Positions 26,725-58,549 of a stretch of DNA of 64,000 bases are shown here, piece by piece; position 1 is the first letter of the stretch; each line of letters starts with the position of its first letter. The position numbers and the translations under genes are program-made. The stretch is from Cotesia glomerata (Eukaryota; Arthropoda; Insecta; Hymenoptera; Braconidae). The notes under the pieces were generated by a model. It was not told the DNA's origin. It searched no databases and was given only the letters and a program-made list of their open reading frames with translations. The DNA lies in contig NC_058159.1 in the NCBI RefSeq assembly GCF_020080835.1, positions 19,254,474 to 19,318,473 of the forward strand, written 5' to 3'.

Positions 26725-27420
26725 ATGCATATATGTATGTATGTAAACCTCATAACTTCTGAACGGCTTAACCGCTTTGATCGCAGTTGGTGTCATTCGA
26801 AAGGTCTTCGCCAAACTTTGATTTCTTATAAGTTGGAACCGATTCGGGCCAGTAGATTTCGAGAAATTGCATAAAAAGTGAAAAAAAAGTTGTTTTTTTT
26901 CATTTTTTTTTTACATATCTCCGAATTGGCTGAACCGATCGACCTCAAAAACTAATCAGCTCTTAACCTTGAAAACCCGCATCGATCGCCACCTAGAGCG
27001 TCAGAATCGGTTGATGCGTTCGTGAGATATCGTTGTCGAAAAAAATCGAAAAAAGTGTTTTTTTGTAATAACTCCGAAATTTTTCATCAGATCAATTTTT
27101 TTTGTTCTAAATTTTTTAAAGAGCTCAAAAAACTACATCGATCGCCACCAACCGCGTGAAAATCGGTTGATTAATTCAAAAGTTACAGCAGTTTGAAAAT
27201 TAAAAAAATCGTGTTTCATCGAATTTTGATAAGACTTTGGAGCTCGAAGAGCATAGCAAAGCTATCTCTTCGAGCTCGGAGAGCTCCAAATAACACATAA
27301 ATTGTATTTTTGAGCTCGAAGAGCTCAAAAACGTCATAAGTGCAATTTTAAGCGCCTAGGTATGGAATTAGCGGGAAGTTGCAGGGATGGCCTTCAGGGT
27401 CAACTGTTTTTCTAATTTTT
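26487..27420 (+). mobile_element. TG-family TIR element, copy 1
   Basis: A recurrent non-coding element of about 0.9-1.2 kb. It starts TTAACTTCCCGCTAAGAA, followed at once by the complement AAATCGGGAAGTTATTGG, so the start is itself a hairpin. It ends TTAGCGGGAAGTTGCAGGGA then TGGCCTTCAGGGTC. The (GT)n tract is at about 26640-26720. After it come several diverged sub-units containing ATCGGTTGAT and GAGATATCG. Its insertion splits a repeat carrying CACCAGTCAC words. Confidence 0.85.
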
Positions 27421-28457
27421 TTAATTGTTTCTACGTAGGTAATCAGTCTAATTCTTTATTATATTGAATATTTGTAGGATAAACTTTGTATTGAGAAGGA
27501 AGTATTTTTTAAAAGTTTAGTGGTCGAACTGAAATTCGGCTTTAAGTATACCGTGGTAAGAGAGAAGGATTTTTCGATGTCTCACCAGTCACACTTAATC
27601 AAATGATAATTACGAGAAACTTAAAAAGTAATCGAGGTTTTTGACAAAAGGATGTTGTTAATTAGTTATTCCTCTATATTATAAGATAAATGTTACTATA
27701 GTATATGTTTCAGTCACATAATTATAACTTATAATTGATGGAATTCCAGAGTCAAATGTCTCACCAGTCACTATGGAATGCCCTAATATGTGTAAACCTC
27801 TCATAAATTTTTAGCGGCTTGACCGGTAAAAACGCTGTTTAAGAAGATAATAATCTTCTCGATAGTAATTCTATGTCGATAGAGTTATTGCATTTAGTTT
27901 TTATGAGAAAATGAACCATTTTAGCTCAGTAGATTTTGAGAAATTTAAAAAATAAAATTTATTCACAATAACCCGAACTACTGTATTGATTAATTCCGAA
28001 ATCCCATCAGTTTTTACTCTAAAAAAAAAAAAAAAAAAAAAAACAACGCCTAATGCCGCGAAGGGCTTAAAAAACGATTCATTTGTTCGATTAATATTAT
28101 AAGTTATAGAAAATATTGCAGTTAAAAAATTTCTACGAATTTGGTATTTTAAAATACAATAAGATTCTGATGAATTCGATGTCGAAAAAGAGAGAGAGAG
28201 TAAGCTATTTTTGTTCTCTTTTTTACTCGCTCACCAGTACACAATTAAAGAAAGGCAAGGATAGCTTCCCCTCTCTCTCTCTTTTCATTTCGAATTTATA
28301 GGTGTTTTATAGAATTTTTTGAATCTTTAAAATAATCATCAAAGAACCCAATTACTTAGTAATTTGTATCTTTTCAAGTATTTAGAGCTTGAAAGCAGTT
28401 CATGTCACGATTTGAGTTTAAAGTTAATTTTTTAAGTCTGACTTAAGAAGTTACGTA
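27421..28457. other. Intergenic repeat-edge sequence
   Basis: Continues the CACCAGTCAC-bearing sequence to about 27775, then AT-rich DNA with an A-run at 28022-28043 and a short GA/CT-rich inverted pair (GAGAGAGAG at 28189, CTCTCTCTCT at 28270). No gene seen. Confidence 0.4.
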
Positions 28458-28729
28458 CACTGATAGAAGGATTTATTTGTATTAAAAAAATATTTGTTAA
28501 TAGTTAACAAATCATTTATTAGAGACCATTTTTTAGTATCAAACAAATATTTCTTAGTATTTAAAATGATTTGTTTGTATTTAATAAATCAGATATTCAT
28601 TTATTAAATATTAATAAATCTTTTTAAATACTAAGAAATATTTGTTAAGGACTAAAAAGTGGTCTCTAATAAATGATTTGTTAAATATTAACAAATATTT
28701 TTAACTATAAACAAATCCTTCTATCAGTG
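28458..28729. mobile_element. 272-bp palindromic MITE, TA target duplication (copy 2)
   Basis: Same family as 15489-15759 but reversed; its right end in complement matches the left end of copy 1 for at least 45 bases without a difference. Flanked by TA at 28456-28457 and 28730-28731. Non-coding. Confidence 0.85.
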
Positions 28730-31236
28730 TAGATAAGAAAAAGGATACATTTATTTATTCGTTTGTAAAGTTAGCATTGACCGACACTATTAATAATTGC
28801 TATAAATCTATTCAAGCAACAAAATTCTAATTAGAGCAACTAATTAGCAACAAATTTAATACCACAAACAAATTTTGTTGCTTAAATAATGACCAAGATA
28901 CTGATAGTCAATGCTGAATTGTGTCAATGCTAACTTGACAGACGTTCTATTGGTTTAGAAAATTTTAATTATTTTAACAAAACCGAAAAAAATATATATA
29001 TTTCTTTTATCGGCATTAAAAATGAAATTTTTTTTTTTACTAAAAAATGAAAATAAGAAAACAGAAATTTCAAACTCAAAAATCCTGAGAACGCTTAAAT
29101 CATTTTTAGGCAAGAGAGTTAAATATTTGACATATTTTTTATCGTAATATCATTCTTTTTTTAATTAATTAATTAAATTTTGTATTAAGTTCTTGAAAAT
29201 TTATAATTTATAATTGTGAACTTATAGTTACTTCACACTAAAAAACATAAAATGTAAACTTATCGTTAGTGAACATTTTTTTCTAATTTCTCAGGTGCGC
29301 ATTATACATGACTACACTATGGATGTCTTTACAGGATCAACACACCTTCTAGTTGAGATCAATATTTGCATTCTGGTCGTAAATTCAAGTAATGTTTATA
29401 CTGTATATAATAATAATATTTTTATATGCATGTAATTAAATCAAAATTGATCAATTGAATGTTAATATTATGTTGTTATTTCATTTATAAAATTTGCAAA
29501 CTTTAAAGAACCCAGGTATTGATTTTGATTATGAAAAGGGCGTGGGCAGGATTTTTTTTTCTTATAACAGATTTTACTTATGACCGTGCAATGCTGATTA
29601 ATCGAAATTTAATGTATACAATCATTGTTCGACTTTTTTAGTTAGAAAAAAAATATCAAAGTAAATTGATATTATCAATTATGGCTATCACTGAAATTGA
29701 TAATGATATATTATAACCTTTAGTTAAATCCTCGATTGCTTATTTACCCGATAAAAATTTTTTTTCGGAAGGCCCGAAGAATATAAGTACGCTCACACGA
29801 AAATGGGAGTTTTTACCATTTTTGCTTAGGGAAAATTCTTCCGATAACACAGCAAATTTTTATAAGTCATAAGAAATATTCCAATACAACATAGTAAAAT
29901 TTCCAGTGCTATCATAGGAATTATTTTTCTCCTTTGACATAATAATTTTTGCCAGCATTAGAAGAACAACTAGGTAACATAGGTGAAATTCGGATGTTTA
30001 TATAGGAATTTCGACTATGTTAACTTAGGAATAATTCGCACGGCAACATAGGAATTTTTCTTCTGTTGATATAGGTATTTCTTCTATTGTTACATAGATT
30101 TTTTTTTTTTTTACAGCAACAAGAAAAATTCTCATGTTCTTATAGAAATTGTCTCTTTATCAACATAGTAATTTTTCCTATGCATTCAAAAATCGAACAT
30201 TTTCAAATTTAGTATTGTTCAATGAATTAGGCGCATATGTCACATTTTTTCTAGAAAAATAGTTGAAACAATCAATAACTTTACACTTTATTAAATAATG
30301 TTGTTATAGATAAGTAAATTAAGATAGTCTTATTTTTAATGGAAACAATAGTGCTAAATGGTAAAAAATTTGGAGTGAATTCGAAATGAATCTTCACTCC
30401 TGTCACTGCGGTATGATAAAAATTCAAATTAAAAAAAATTTTTTTCAATATGGAAAAATAAAAATTTTGAAAAAAAATCCAAATTTTAAAAGAAAATTTT
30501 TCTGGCAGTACTATAATTTTCAAACATAATTACTTCAAATTCCAAAAACAATTTTTTCTCATACGCCTTTATCATAATTATTATCATAAATTTCTCAGCG
30601 TATAAGTGTGAATATAAAAGACATAAGACAATTTCAAAATTATTAATGAAAAAAATGTGAAAGTAAAGAAAAAGGTAACATTAATTTTAATTTTTGCATA
30701 TTTCTAATATACGCATTTTTAATTGAACGAATAATAACATTTAAAAGCTATTCAAGATTAAAATTGAGCTTGTAAAGAATTTTAATTTTTTTCACGGTAA
30801 AATTATCAATATTTAAATAAAAATTGATTGTTTTTTTTTTATATTTAATTTATTTAAGTGCGTTTTTTAACATCAAGAGCACCAACGACCACTGTCATTT
30901 ATAAATTTATGATATTTATGTACAATGATTTTAAGTATATACAGTAGTTTAATAAAAAATATATGGTAACTTAATGTGGACTATAAGCCGATCTGTCACG
31001 TTGGTTCCTTTTATTAGAAACTATTCATAGACACTTTAACTTCAACTTTAACTTCTATATGGGTCATTCCATGTCAAATCGACCAATAGTTGGAATCAAC
31101 CCCTTTTGATTTGGATGAATTTTGGTCAGAAATTTTCTTTTATCATAAAACGAAGTTCTGCCAAAGGAAAAAAAATAAAAAAATTTTTTTCGAAAGATAT
31201 GCAGATTCAAAATTTGCATATCTTCAAAGTTTGACA
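28730..31236. other. AT-rich intergenic region with a weak CATAGGAAT repeat
   Basis: No gene seen. Around 29880-30180 the words ACATAGGAAT and CATAGTAATTTTT recur irregularly every 30-40 bases, a degenerate tandem repeat. 31060-31236 begins with GGGTCATTCCATGTCAAATC and reads like the edge of another dispersed repeat. Confidence 0.4.
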
Positions 31237-31339
31237 TCCCGACTAGAAATTTCGTGAGGCATTGCCGAACAATCAATTCGGGGCAAGTTTGGCTTTCCGA
31301 ACTTTGGCCAGCCCAATTCATGCCTTATTAATTCCACTA

Positions 31340-31920
31340 TAGGTAAGCCAAAGTTCGGCACTGCCGTAGTTTTTCCAAGCTACGCCCAAATTCGGCAAAC
31401 CGAACTTCGGCAAATCTTTGATAACTGTGATTTCATGCGAGTCAGGCATACCAATAGTATGTCAAACTTTGGACTGCCGTTGGTTTTCCAAGCTATGACC
31501 AAGTTTGGCAAACCAAACTTCGGCAAATCTTCGATAACCGTGATTTCATGCAAGTCAGGCATACTAATAGTTTGTCAAACTTCGTTCTGCCGTAGGTTTT
31601 CCAAGCTTCACCCAATTTTGGCAAACCAAACTTCAGCAAATCTTCGGTAACCGTGAGTTCATGCAAGTCAGTCACACCAATAGTTTGTCAAACTTCGTTC
31701 TGCCGTAGGTTTTCCAAGCTACACCCGAATTCGGCAAACCAAACTTCGGCAAATCTTCGGTAATTGTGATTTCATGCAAGTCAGACATGCCAATAGTATG
31801 TCAAACTTCGAACTGCCGTAGGTTTTCCAAGCTATGCCCAAGTTTGGCAAACCAAACTTCGGTAAATCTTCGGTAACCGTAACTTCATGCAAGTCAGGCT
31901 TACTAATAGTATGTCAAACT
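31340..31920. repeat. Tandem array of 113-bp units
   Basis: The word (C)TAATAGT or CCAATAGT followed by ATGTCAAAC or TTGTCAAAC falls at 31451, 31564, 31677, 31790 and 31903, exactly 113 bases apart each time. Each unit also has TTTTCCAAGCT, GGCAAACCAAACTTCGGCAA and TTTCATGCAAGTCAG. About five units with roughly 5-15 percent differences. Apparent open frames across it are by-products of the repeat. Confidence 0.85.
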
Positions 31921-33099
31921 CCCGACTAGAAATTGTAGTGAGGAATGCCGAAGAATTAGTGAGGGGCAAGTTTGGTTTGCCTAATTAAGGCCAAGGTAGG
32001 CTGAACGAAAATTGGCATGCCGAAAATATTCCAAATTTGGTTGTGATCCTGAAACTGTGAGGCATTGCCGAAGTTCGGCATATTATGGAAATGCCGGACT
32101 GATTTGTAATAACGGTAACCATAAATAATTGCTGAAATTCGGCTTGCCAAACTTGGACGTAACTAGGAAAGTCTCATGGATTCCTTAAGTCTGATATATC
32201 ATGAGAATACCGAACTGGTTTCAAGTAACGATAACCTGAGTTTTGCCAGTTTGGAGCGAACTTGGCTTTCCGAACTTAGGCTACCCCAATTCGAATCTTA
32301 TTCGTTTTAAATTAGGCAAGCCGAGCATTGGTCGTGCTTATAAGTATCTTGAGGCAAGAGGTCGCTCATCATCAGCGTAGCGTCGCGGTATGTTATAAGG
32401 CCCTCGTGCGTCGGGTACGGTGTTCGAGTCTCGCGTTCGACGATTTTTAATAATTAATAATAACTAATTATAATTACTATTAAGACGAGTGTGGAGTAAA
32501 GTTAAGTGTTATGTGTGATTAGTGTATTTAACTCCTCCATCATCTCCTTCCCCCTTGACTTATCAAATCTACCAATCAAAAAAAACTTCTTCACATAAAA
32601 AAACGCTCCAAAAAATAAAAAAAAAATTACCGAAAAACAAAAATTAAATAATAAAAAATAATATTAAATAAAAGCAAAAGAAAATTTGTTTTTTTTTTTA
32701 TTCACGAAATATTTGAAAAATTTAGCCCTAAATTCCATATTTATACTTAAAATAGTAAAAGTAGATAAAAAAAATAAGCATTTGTTAATTTTCGCTTGAT
32801 AATAAAAAAGCTAAAAACTAAAAAATAATTAAATTTGGATTCTTCCTTGCGAATTTGGTTTCCGAAATGCTGCCTACTTAGGTAGCCAAATTCGGACCGA
32901 ATGAGGTTTAGATAATCACCAGCAAGTGTGGTTTCTAAACTGCAGCCTAATCAGGAAGCCAAGTTAGGCTGAGCCTCGCAACTGCGTTACATCCCAAACT
33001 TCGGCCTGGTTTGGATGCCTCACTTACCACAAGTTTGGAATTCGGCATGCCTTACTCGCACCAAATCACTGCCTCACTGAAATTTCTAGTCGGGATACT
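31919..33099. mobile_element. Inner TIR element with TCCCGACTAGAAATT ends
   Basis: Starts CCCGACTAGAAATTGTAGTG and ends in the inverted form CACTGAAATTTCTAGTCGGG. About 1.18 kb, no coding frame. A segment at 32360-32450 contains GCGTAGC and a box B-like GTTCGAGTC followed by a T-run. A second, truncated copy in opposite orientation lies at 44477-46300. Confidence 0.65.
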
Positions 33100-33312
33100 A
33101 TTGGTATGCCTGACTCGCATGAAATCACAGTTATCAAAGATTTGCCGAAGTTCGGTTTGCCGAATTTGGGCGTAGCTTGGAAAAACTACGGCAGTGCCGA
33201 ACTTTGGCTTACCTGTAGTGGAATTAATAAGGCGTGAATTAGGCTACCCAAAGTTCGGAAAGTCAAACTTGCCCCGAATTGATTGTTCGAAAATGCTTCA
33301 CGAAATTTCTGT

Positions 33313-36300
33313 ATTGTTCAAATGAACGATAGAAATGAATTTATATTAATAAACCATTACAAACTCAATTTCGTTTAATATAAATCTTTTAAAACTCAAC
33401 AAAAATATGGTTATAATATTATAATTTTTTATAAATTAATTCAAATGTTAACTGTCCAAAAACGGTGCTAAAGTGGCCAAAAGCAGTACTTCTATCCTAC
33501 TTCCTCAAAAAACTAAAAATAATTAAATTATCGTTGCTATTATTCTATTAATAGAATAATACCAAGAAAAAAAATTTTTTTTTCGCTTTTTACACATACT
33601 ACTTTTTCTAAAAAATCACTTGAGTTCAGAACTATTCCCATATTTTTCTCTATTCGCACTAATAATTAAGAAAAACCGTACTTTCTTCGCTGCATTTCGT
33701 GTAGTAAATGGAAACTTAAAATTAGAATTTCTTGTCATCAAATGGAAATTTCAAAAAGCGTTTTGCTAAGAGGTAGATTTAGAAATAGTTTGTTGTATAG
33801 CAGAACTTTATTTTCAAAACTTTTATTTGCTTAGAAAAAATTTTTGAAACTGTAATACCAAGAAATGCTCCATGAGGATCTGTAACTTTCAAGATATCTT
33901 ATTTTTTCATTAATTAATACTTACATATCCTCAAGTGTTCTTTAAATTTTTTTCAGGGGCAGATTTATCATGCTGACAATCCTACAGAACCTTAGAGAAG
34001 TTTTTAGCCTGACAGCTGGATTAAAAGTCTTCTTTGAAGTTTACTCTTTTTATTAAAATTTAAATTTAATACAATTCTGTTATGATATATAATCTAGTAG
34101 AAATTTTTAGCTGTCGCATCTGCACAGTTTATAATTTATGAATTGAATTATTGCGGAGTTATGGTACCTGCTGCCGATGTATTACGGGGTGCATTCGAAA
34201 TTTTTGTTATAAAAACTTTAAGTTTTTAAATTACGTGCATTAAATTTTCTTTACTCACGTATTATAATTCATATATTAGAAATTAAATTCTATTTTATAA
34301 AAGTGACATACGATTGACGAAATAAAATTGTTTATCGACGTTTTACAGATTAAAATAACATACCGTTAGTATCAAGTACATACGCCTAAAGAAAAAAAAA
34401 AAACAAAAGATTTATTTTCATACCATAATTTTTTTGTCATTTCCATACTAGAATGTTAATTTTGAATATTTTGACTACACCATTTATCAAAACTTATATT
34501 AAACTCTTAAATAATTTCACGAAAGTAATTGAGAAGAATGCTGAAAAAGTCCAGTTTATAAGTATTCGGGAAACATTTTTTATATCTCTACTTAAATCTG
34601 CATATATTTAAATCATAATTTTTTTGATAGATGCAGTTATGAAAAGATATAAGGAGATCAGAGTTCTAATGTACATATGTAGATTATAAATTTTTAAGGG
34701 TTATGTACATTCAAGTGGATCAAATTTGATCTGTTTAGATCTATAAGAAATTTATAATTTTTTTTAATCTCATTACTTTTATTCTGACATCTTCATTCAT
34801 AAAAAACGGCGAGTTAAGTATACATAGTTATGATAATTGTTTTCCTGGGTATTTCAAATCATCTTAAACAATCGTAAGCATACATTCGCTTCGCTCGGTC
34901 GGATAACTAACTCGGTCTTGATAAGAATGCGCCAATAGCCTCAAACTCGTGACGTCACTTCAAGCTATCAGAATTCCTACCTTTGCGCACAGGTATTGAA
35001 AATAACTATTTTAGCATAAGCCAATAGATTTTCTTCTTCATAAGAAAAAAAAAAAAAACGGTTATTTGCATCAACAAATTTTTTATTTCAAACAAGAAAC
35101 GTTGATATTGTTTTAATCTATACTAATGTTATAAAGAAGAAAGATTTGATTGTTAGTTTATTTGTTTGCTTGTATTGAATAGGCTTCAAAACTACTGAAC
35201 CGATTTGAAAAATTCTTTTACAGTTGGAAAGCTACACTATTCCCGGGTGACATAGGCTATATTATATTATAATTAATTTTGAAATTTTTGTTAAATACCC
35301 GTGCAAAGCCGGGGGGTGGGGGGACTGCTAGTTTAATATAAAGTTAAATAAATAATTATAAAGTTTAATTTTAAATATTTAAAAATTTTTTTTAATGAAT
35401 TGGTTAAAACGAAAAAGTATTTAAAATCTAATCATAGCTTAGAGAAAATTATTTGTATTTCAATTTTTTAATTTTATAGAAACTTATAATTTAGTTACAA
35501 AAATATTTACACCATTGTATTTCCATGGAAAAAAAATTAATAGTTATAGTAATGATTATTTATTAAAAATCATTACATGCTTTATGAGCAAGGTTTGAAA
35601 GTAAGCAACAAAATTGTTTTTATACTTATAAAATAAATTATTAATCTGATAGAGCGAAAATCTAAAGAAAAAATATATATTCAAGAAATATTCGATATTT
35701 ATAAATAAATGTGTGTGTATATATATTTAAACAATAAGTCGAAATTTTTAAATAATATCCCGTAGAAAAAAAATTCATATGTAGCATAGGTGTGAACGAA
35801 ACTGGGTATATGGTTACCATATATGACATATATATTTTTTCTACATGAAGTGCTTCTATTTGAAATTAAGTTAAGCAAAAATTAAGTTAAAGATCTATAA
35901 TAAAAATACTGTCTTATTTTTCATCATTCAGTACCTTTCTCATTTTGAAGACTTTTATTACATTCTCTATAAATAACAAGTGTAGTATCTGTTGTTCATA
36001 CAATACAATAACCTGAACGTACTGAGGAGAAAAACTCGAGAATAGCATTCTCTTCTCAACGTGAGAGGATCTTCACGAGTGGTCGCTCCGACACGTTTCA
36101 CTATTACTCTTCTTCTTTTTCGTCGCAAAATCCTTTCTCTCAAATGTTCTCTACGTCTCTTTATTTTTCTTTATCTCTTTTATTTTACGCTATCTACTTT
36201 CTTCTTTAGTCCTCTTTCAATGTAACCACAACGAGCAAGAGAAAAGAAACTGAGCATCACATTTTGAACACAATTTGTCGTTGATACGAGTCTTACGTAG

Positions 36301-36369
36301 ACCAGCCATTGTAACAGCTTTCACGCCGAAATAAAAGGACTTGGTTGTTCCACGTTAGAAGATTTAGTC
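33313..36369. other. Intergenic region downstream of the activin gene
   Basis: AT-rich, no gene recognised apart from a small Helitron (35117-35331). TTTATT at 36160-36165 is a candidate minus-strand AATAAA for the activin-like gene, 205 bases past its stop. 34885-34895 has CGCTTCGCTCG, the complement of the GCGAAGC mini-hairpin word found in the hairpin elements. Confidence 0.5.
35117..35331 (+). mobile_element. Small non-autonomous Helitron
   Basis: Starts TCTATACTAATGTTATAAAG after an A, ends ACTGCTAG before a T, as Helitrons do (5' TC, 3' CTAG, insertion between A and T). Just before the 3' end, ACCCGTGCAAAGCCGGGGG can form the required hairpin. The inside CAAAACTACTGAACCGATTT and GGTGACATAGGCTATATTAT match the common arthropod Helitron-end family. 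215 bp, no coding. Confidence 0.85.
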
Positions 36370-56288
<19,919 letters not shown>

Positions 56289-57473
56289 TTTTTAAATTTA
56301 TTTTAGTTTTAGTTAAATTTATATTTATATAAATTGAATATAATTTTTATTTCGTCATACTATGTTAGTGTTTTTTTATAAAAAATGTTGAGCCAAAAAA
56401 AAAAGTTATAAGTTTTAAGTTTACTGAAAAAATTAGTGATCGCCTAGTCAGACAATGACGAAGACTGGAGGTAAAGCGTGACGTTGGGCCAGTCATGCAG
56501 CCAACTTGGCGACGGCGACCTTTGTCCCGTGCTCGGGGCTGTCTGCGGATTGGATAGCATATAAGTTGATATCAGAAGAAAGAACACGCGCTGCCGACAT
56601 GCTGCTGGTACTAAGCATTGCCAAGAATGATCTTTTGAGCTTTTGAACTCATCTGGACCGTATTAACTAAAATAAACCAGACTATATTAAAGATGTCAAT
56701 CATTCATTGGATTTTAATAAATACGTAATAGAAATTGATTTTTTTTTTTTTTTTTTAAGAGGTCGTAAGATTAAGTATTCACATAATTCTATCTAAAATT
56801 TTTTACGTACAGAATAGAAAACGAGAGTAATATCAAAACAAGTTATCAAAATATTTATATTGTCTATTATAAATTTTTTTTGAGAAAAGTTCTTAACTGT
56901 TTTTTTAATTTATATTTTAAAAATTCATTTTTATAGAATGTTAAATAGTCCACTAGTAAAATCAATTATTAATATTTGTGTGAACAATTTACAAATTACA
57001 AAGGTCAGAGATTTATTTTTATTATTTTAATGGATATAGATTATTACAATAAAATTATCGTAATTAATGAACTACACTTTTCAAAAAAATTAAGGGAACA
57101 AGAAAAAAATCCAAATTTTTGGAGGTTTTCCAACAAGCTGTAACTTGAAGAAAAATGGTCGTACTGCAAATAAACAAAAAGCATATTGTAGCTCCAAGTG
57201 TTTAGTTTCTGGATCTGAGTTCCAAAATTTTTTTTCGAAAATTTTTTACGAGTAATCTCAAGAAAACCACCAAGAAACAAATTTTCGAAATTTTTTTGGT
57301 TTTTCTTTTCAGTCTACGGACTTGGAAAAATTTTTTTTGACTTAACCTCTATATGGACTAGATAATTTGTTTATTCAGCTTTAATTTGTTTTTTTTTTTT
57401 TTTTTAAGACCTCGATACGAGCATTTTTCGCTGCGATATCGGTTTTTGATTGGAAAAGGATCATTTTGTCTTT
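56289..57473. other. Activin 5' flank, with a GC-rich patch
   Basis: 56440-56660 is clearly more GC-rich than its surroundings. On the minus strand it could be 5' UTR or promoter of the activin gene; it contains a 42-codon upstream frame starting at 56618. On the plus strand GCATATAAG (56568-56576) resembles a TATA box. Which reading is right cannot be told. 56700-57473 is AT-rich with T-runs at 56739-56756 and 57389-57406. Confidence 0.35.
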
Positions 57474-58477
57474 TGTAACGGAGTGATAGTTACCCGGTAT
57501 ATTCCCCTATTTCGGTATTCAGTTATTTATCGACAGGTCACAATGCGCTGTGATCTAAAGCTCGTTTGGAGCTAGTAAGAAAGGCCCCAAGGTGGAGAAG
57601 CCGGCGTAGTGGTAGTGGGGAGAGCAGAGGAAGCAAGAAAGGAAGAACAAAATTTGGTATGACTCATTGTGACTGAGTGGCTCGACTGGACGACACGCAA
57701 ATTTTTCTAAAACATCCACCTAAGGCGTTATAAATATCCAGAGAGCGAGTGATGGTGACCAGAGTTTTGCCGCTAAATCGAGACTACCTCACCAAGGGAG
57801 AATTCACATCAGTACCCGAAGACGAGGAGTTGCAGCTCACCGAGGGAGTGAAAATAAAATTATAAAAACTCCAGGTACAAATAACGAGTTAATTATCTCT
57901 CGGGTCTGCGGCGTCAGCCAGGCAACATGTCGGCTGAAGGTCACCGCCATTTCGTGCTCGGTCACAATCTTTAGTTTGTTTTAAGTATCAATATTAAGTA
58001 TTAAATTTAGAATCAATTATAAAACAGTTAATTAATAATACTAGGACTTATTTCGGGTTATTGATTAATTTGTTAAGGAAAATAAAATTTGTCTTTGTCA
58101 TTACTTATTTTACACATAGGCCTGTCTGGGTTAGTAATACCAGGAATTTAATTCGGGTTATTAATTCCAGATTCTTATGTCATGTGTAAAATTTATTTAT
58201 TTGAGAATCGTTGAATAATAATTTGGCTTAAGCCAGTAGAAATAGAATTGAGTAAACCGCTAAATTAGAATTATTCGAGACAAAAATTTATTCCAAACTA
58301 AAATTATTTTAATTAATTATTTGGCGCGTAATTTAATATTTGTCATAATTTAAATAAATCTAGAGTCAGGAAATAATCATTAAAATCAATAGAATTTGTT
58401 AATCTAAATTATTTAGTAAAAAAAAAGGTAGAAAATAAAAATTGTAAAAATTCGTCAGAAAAAAATTACACCAAAAA

Positions 58478-58540
58478 CTTGCGACAGAGACGCAAGACCG
58501 AGCGAGAGGTTCTGGGTTCGAATCCCAGTCCGAGCTATCT
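58478..58540 (+). other. tRNA-like anticodon and T arms
   Basis: CTTGCG ACAGAGA CGCAAG can form a 6-bp stem with a 7-base loop, and CTGGG TTCGAAT CCCAG is a perfect T arm (58512-58528) with box B. No D arm or matching 5' acceptor strand is seen, and U33 is missing, so this is at best a tRNA-derived fragment. Confidence 0.35.
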
Positions 58541-58549
58541 AATAATTTT

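Larger units (their letters stand above)
31237..33312. repeat. Foldback-like repeat with long inverted arms
   Basis: The left arm (about 31243-31465, from GAAATTTCGTGAGGCATTGC) is inverted as the right arm (about 33099-33310). Both contain AATCAATTCGGGGCAAGTTT and CCAAGCTACGCCCAAATTCG or complements. Between the arms lie a 113-bp tandem array and an inner element (31919-33099). No protein. The recurrent TTCGGCA, TTGGCAA and complementary words make the whole region prone to folding. Confidence 0.7.

Noticed and set aside
26568..26874. Open frames of repeated Thr-His or Val-Cys
   Set aside because: They are translations of the (GT)n microsatellite inside TG-family elements; the same at 37172-37482, 43470-43715, 44885-45241, 53647-54028 and 60504-60704.
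31064..32150. Several 60-85-codon frames in the 113-bp array
   Set aside because: They repeat with the tandem unit and have no domain; by-products of the repeat.
34885..34895. GCTTCGC word as another hairpin-family module
   Set aside because: The mini-hairpin word is there, but no surrounding palindrome or TAGTATA ends were found, so it was not counted.
58478..58540. A functional tRNA gene
   Set aside because: The T arm is perfect, but there is no D arm, no paired acceptor stem and no U33; kept only as a tRNA-like fragment.
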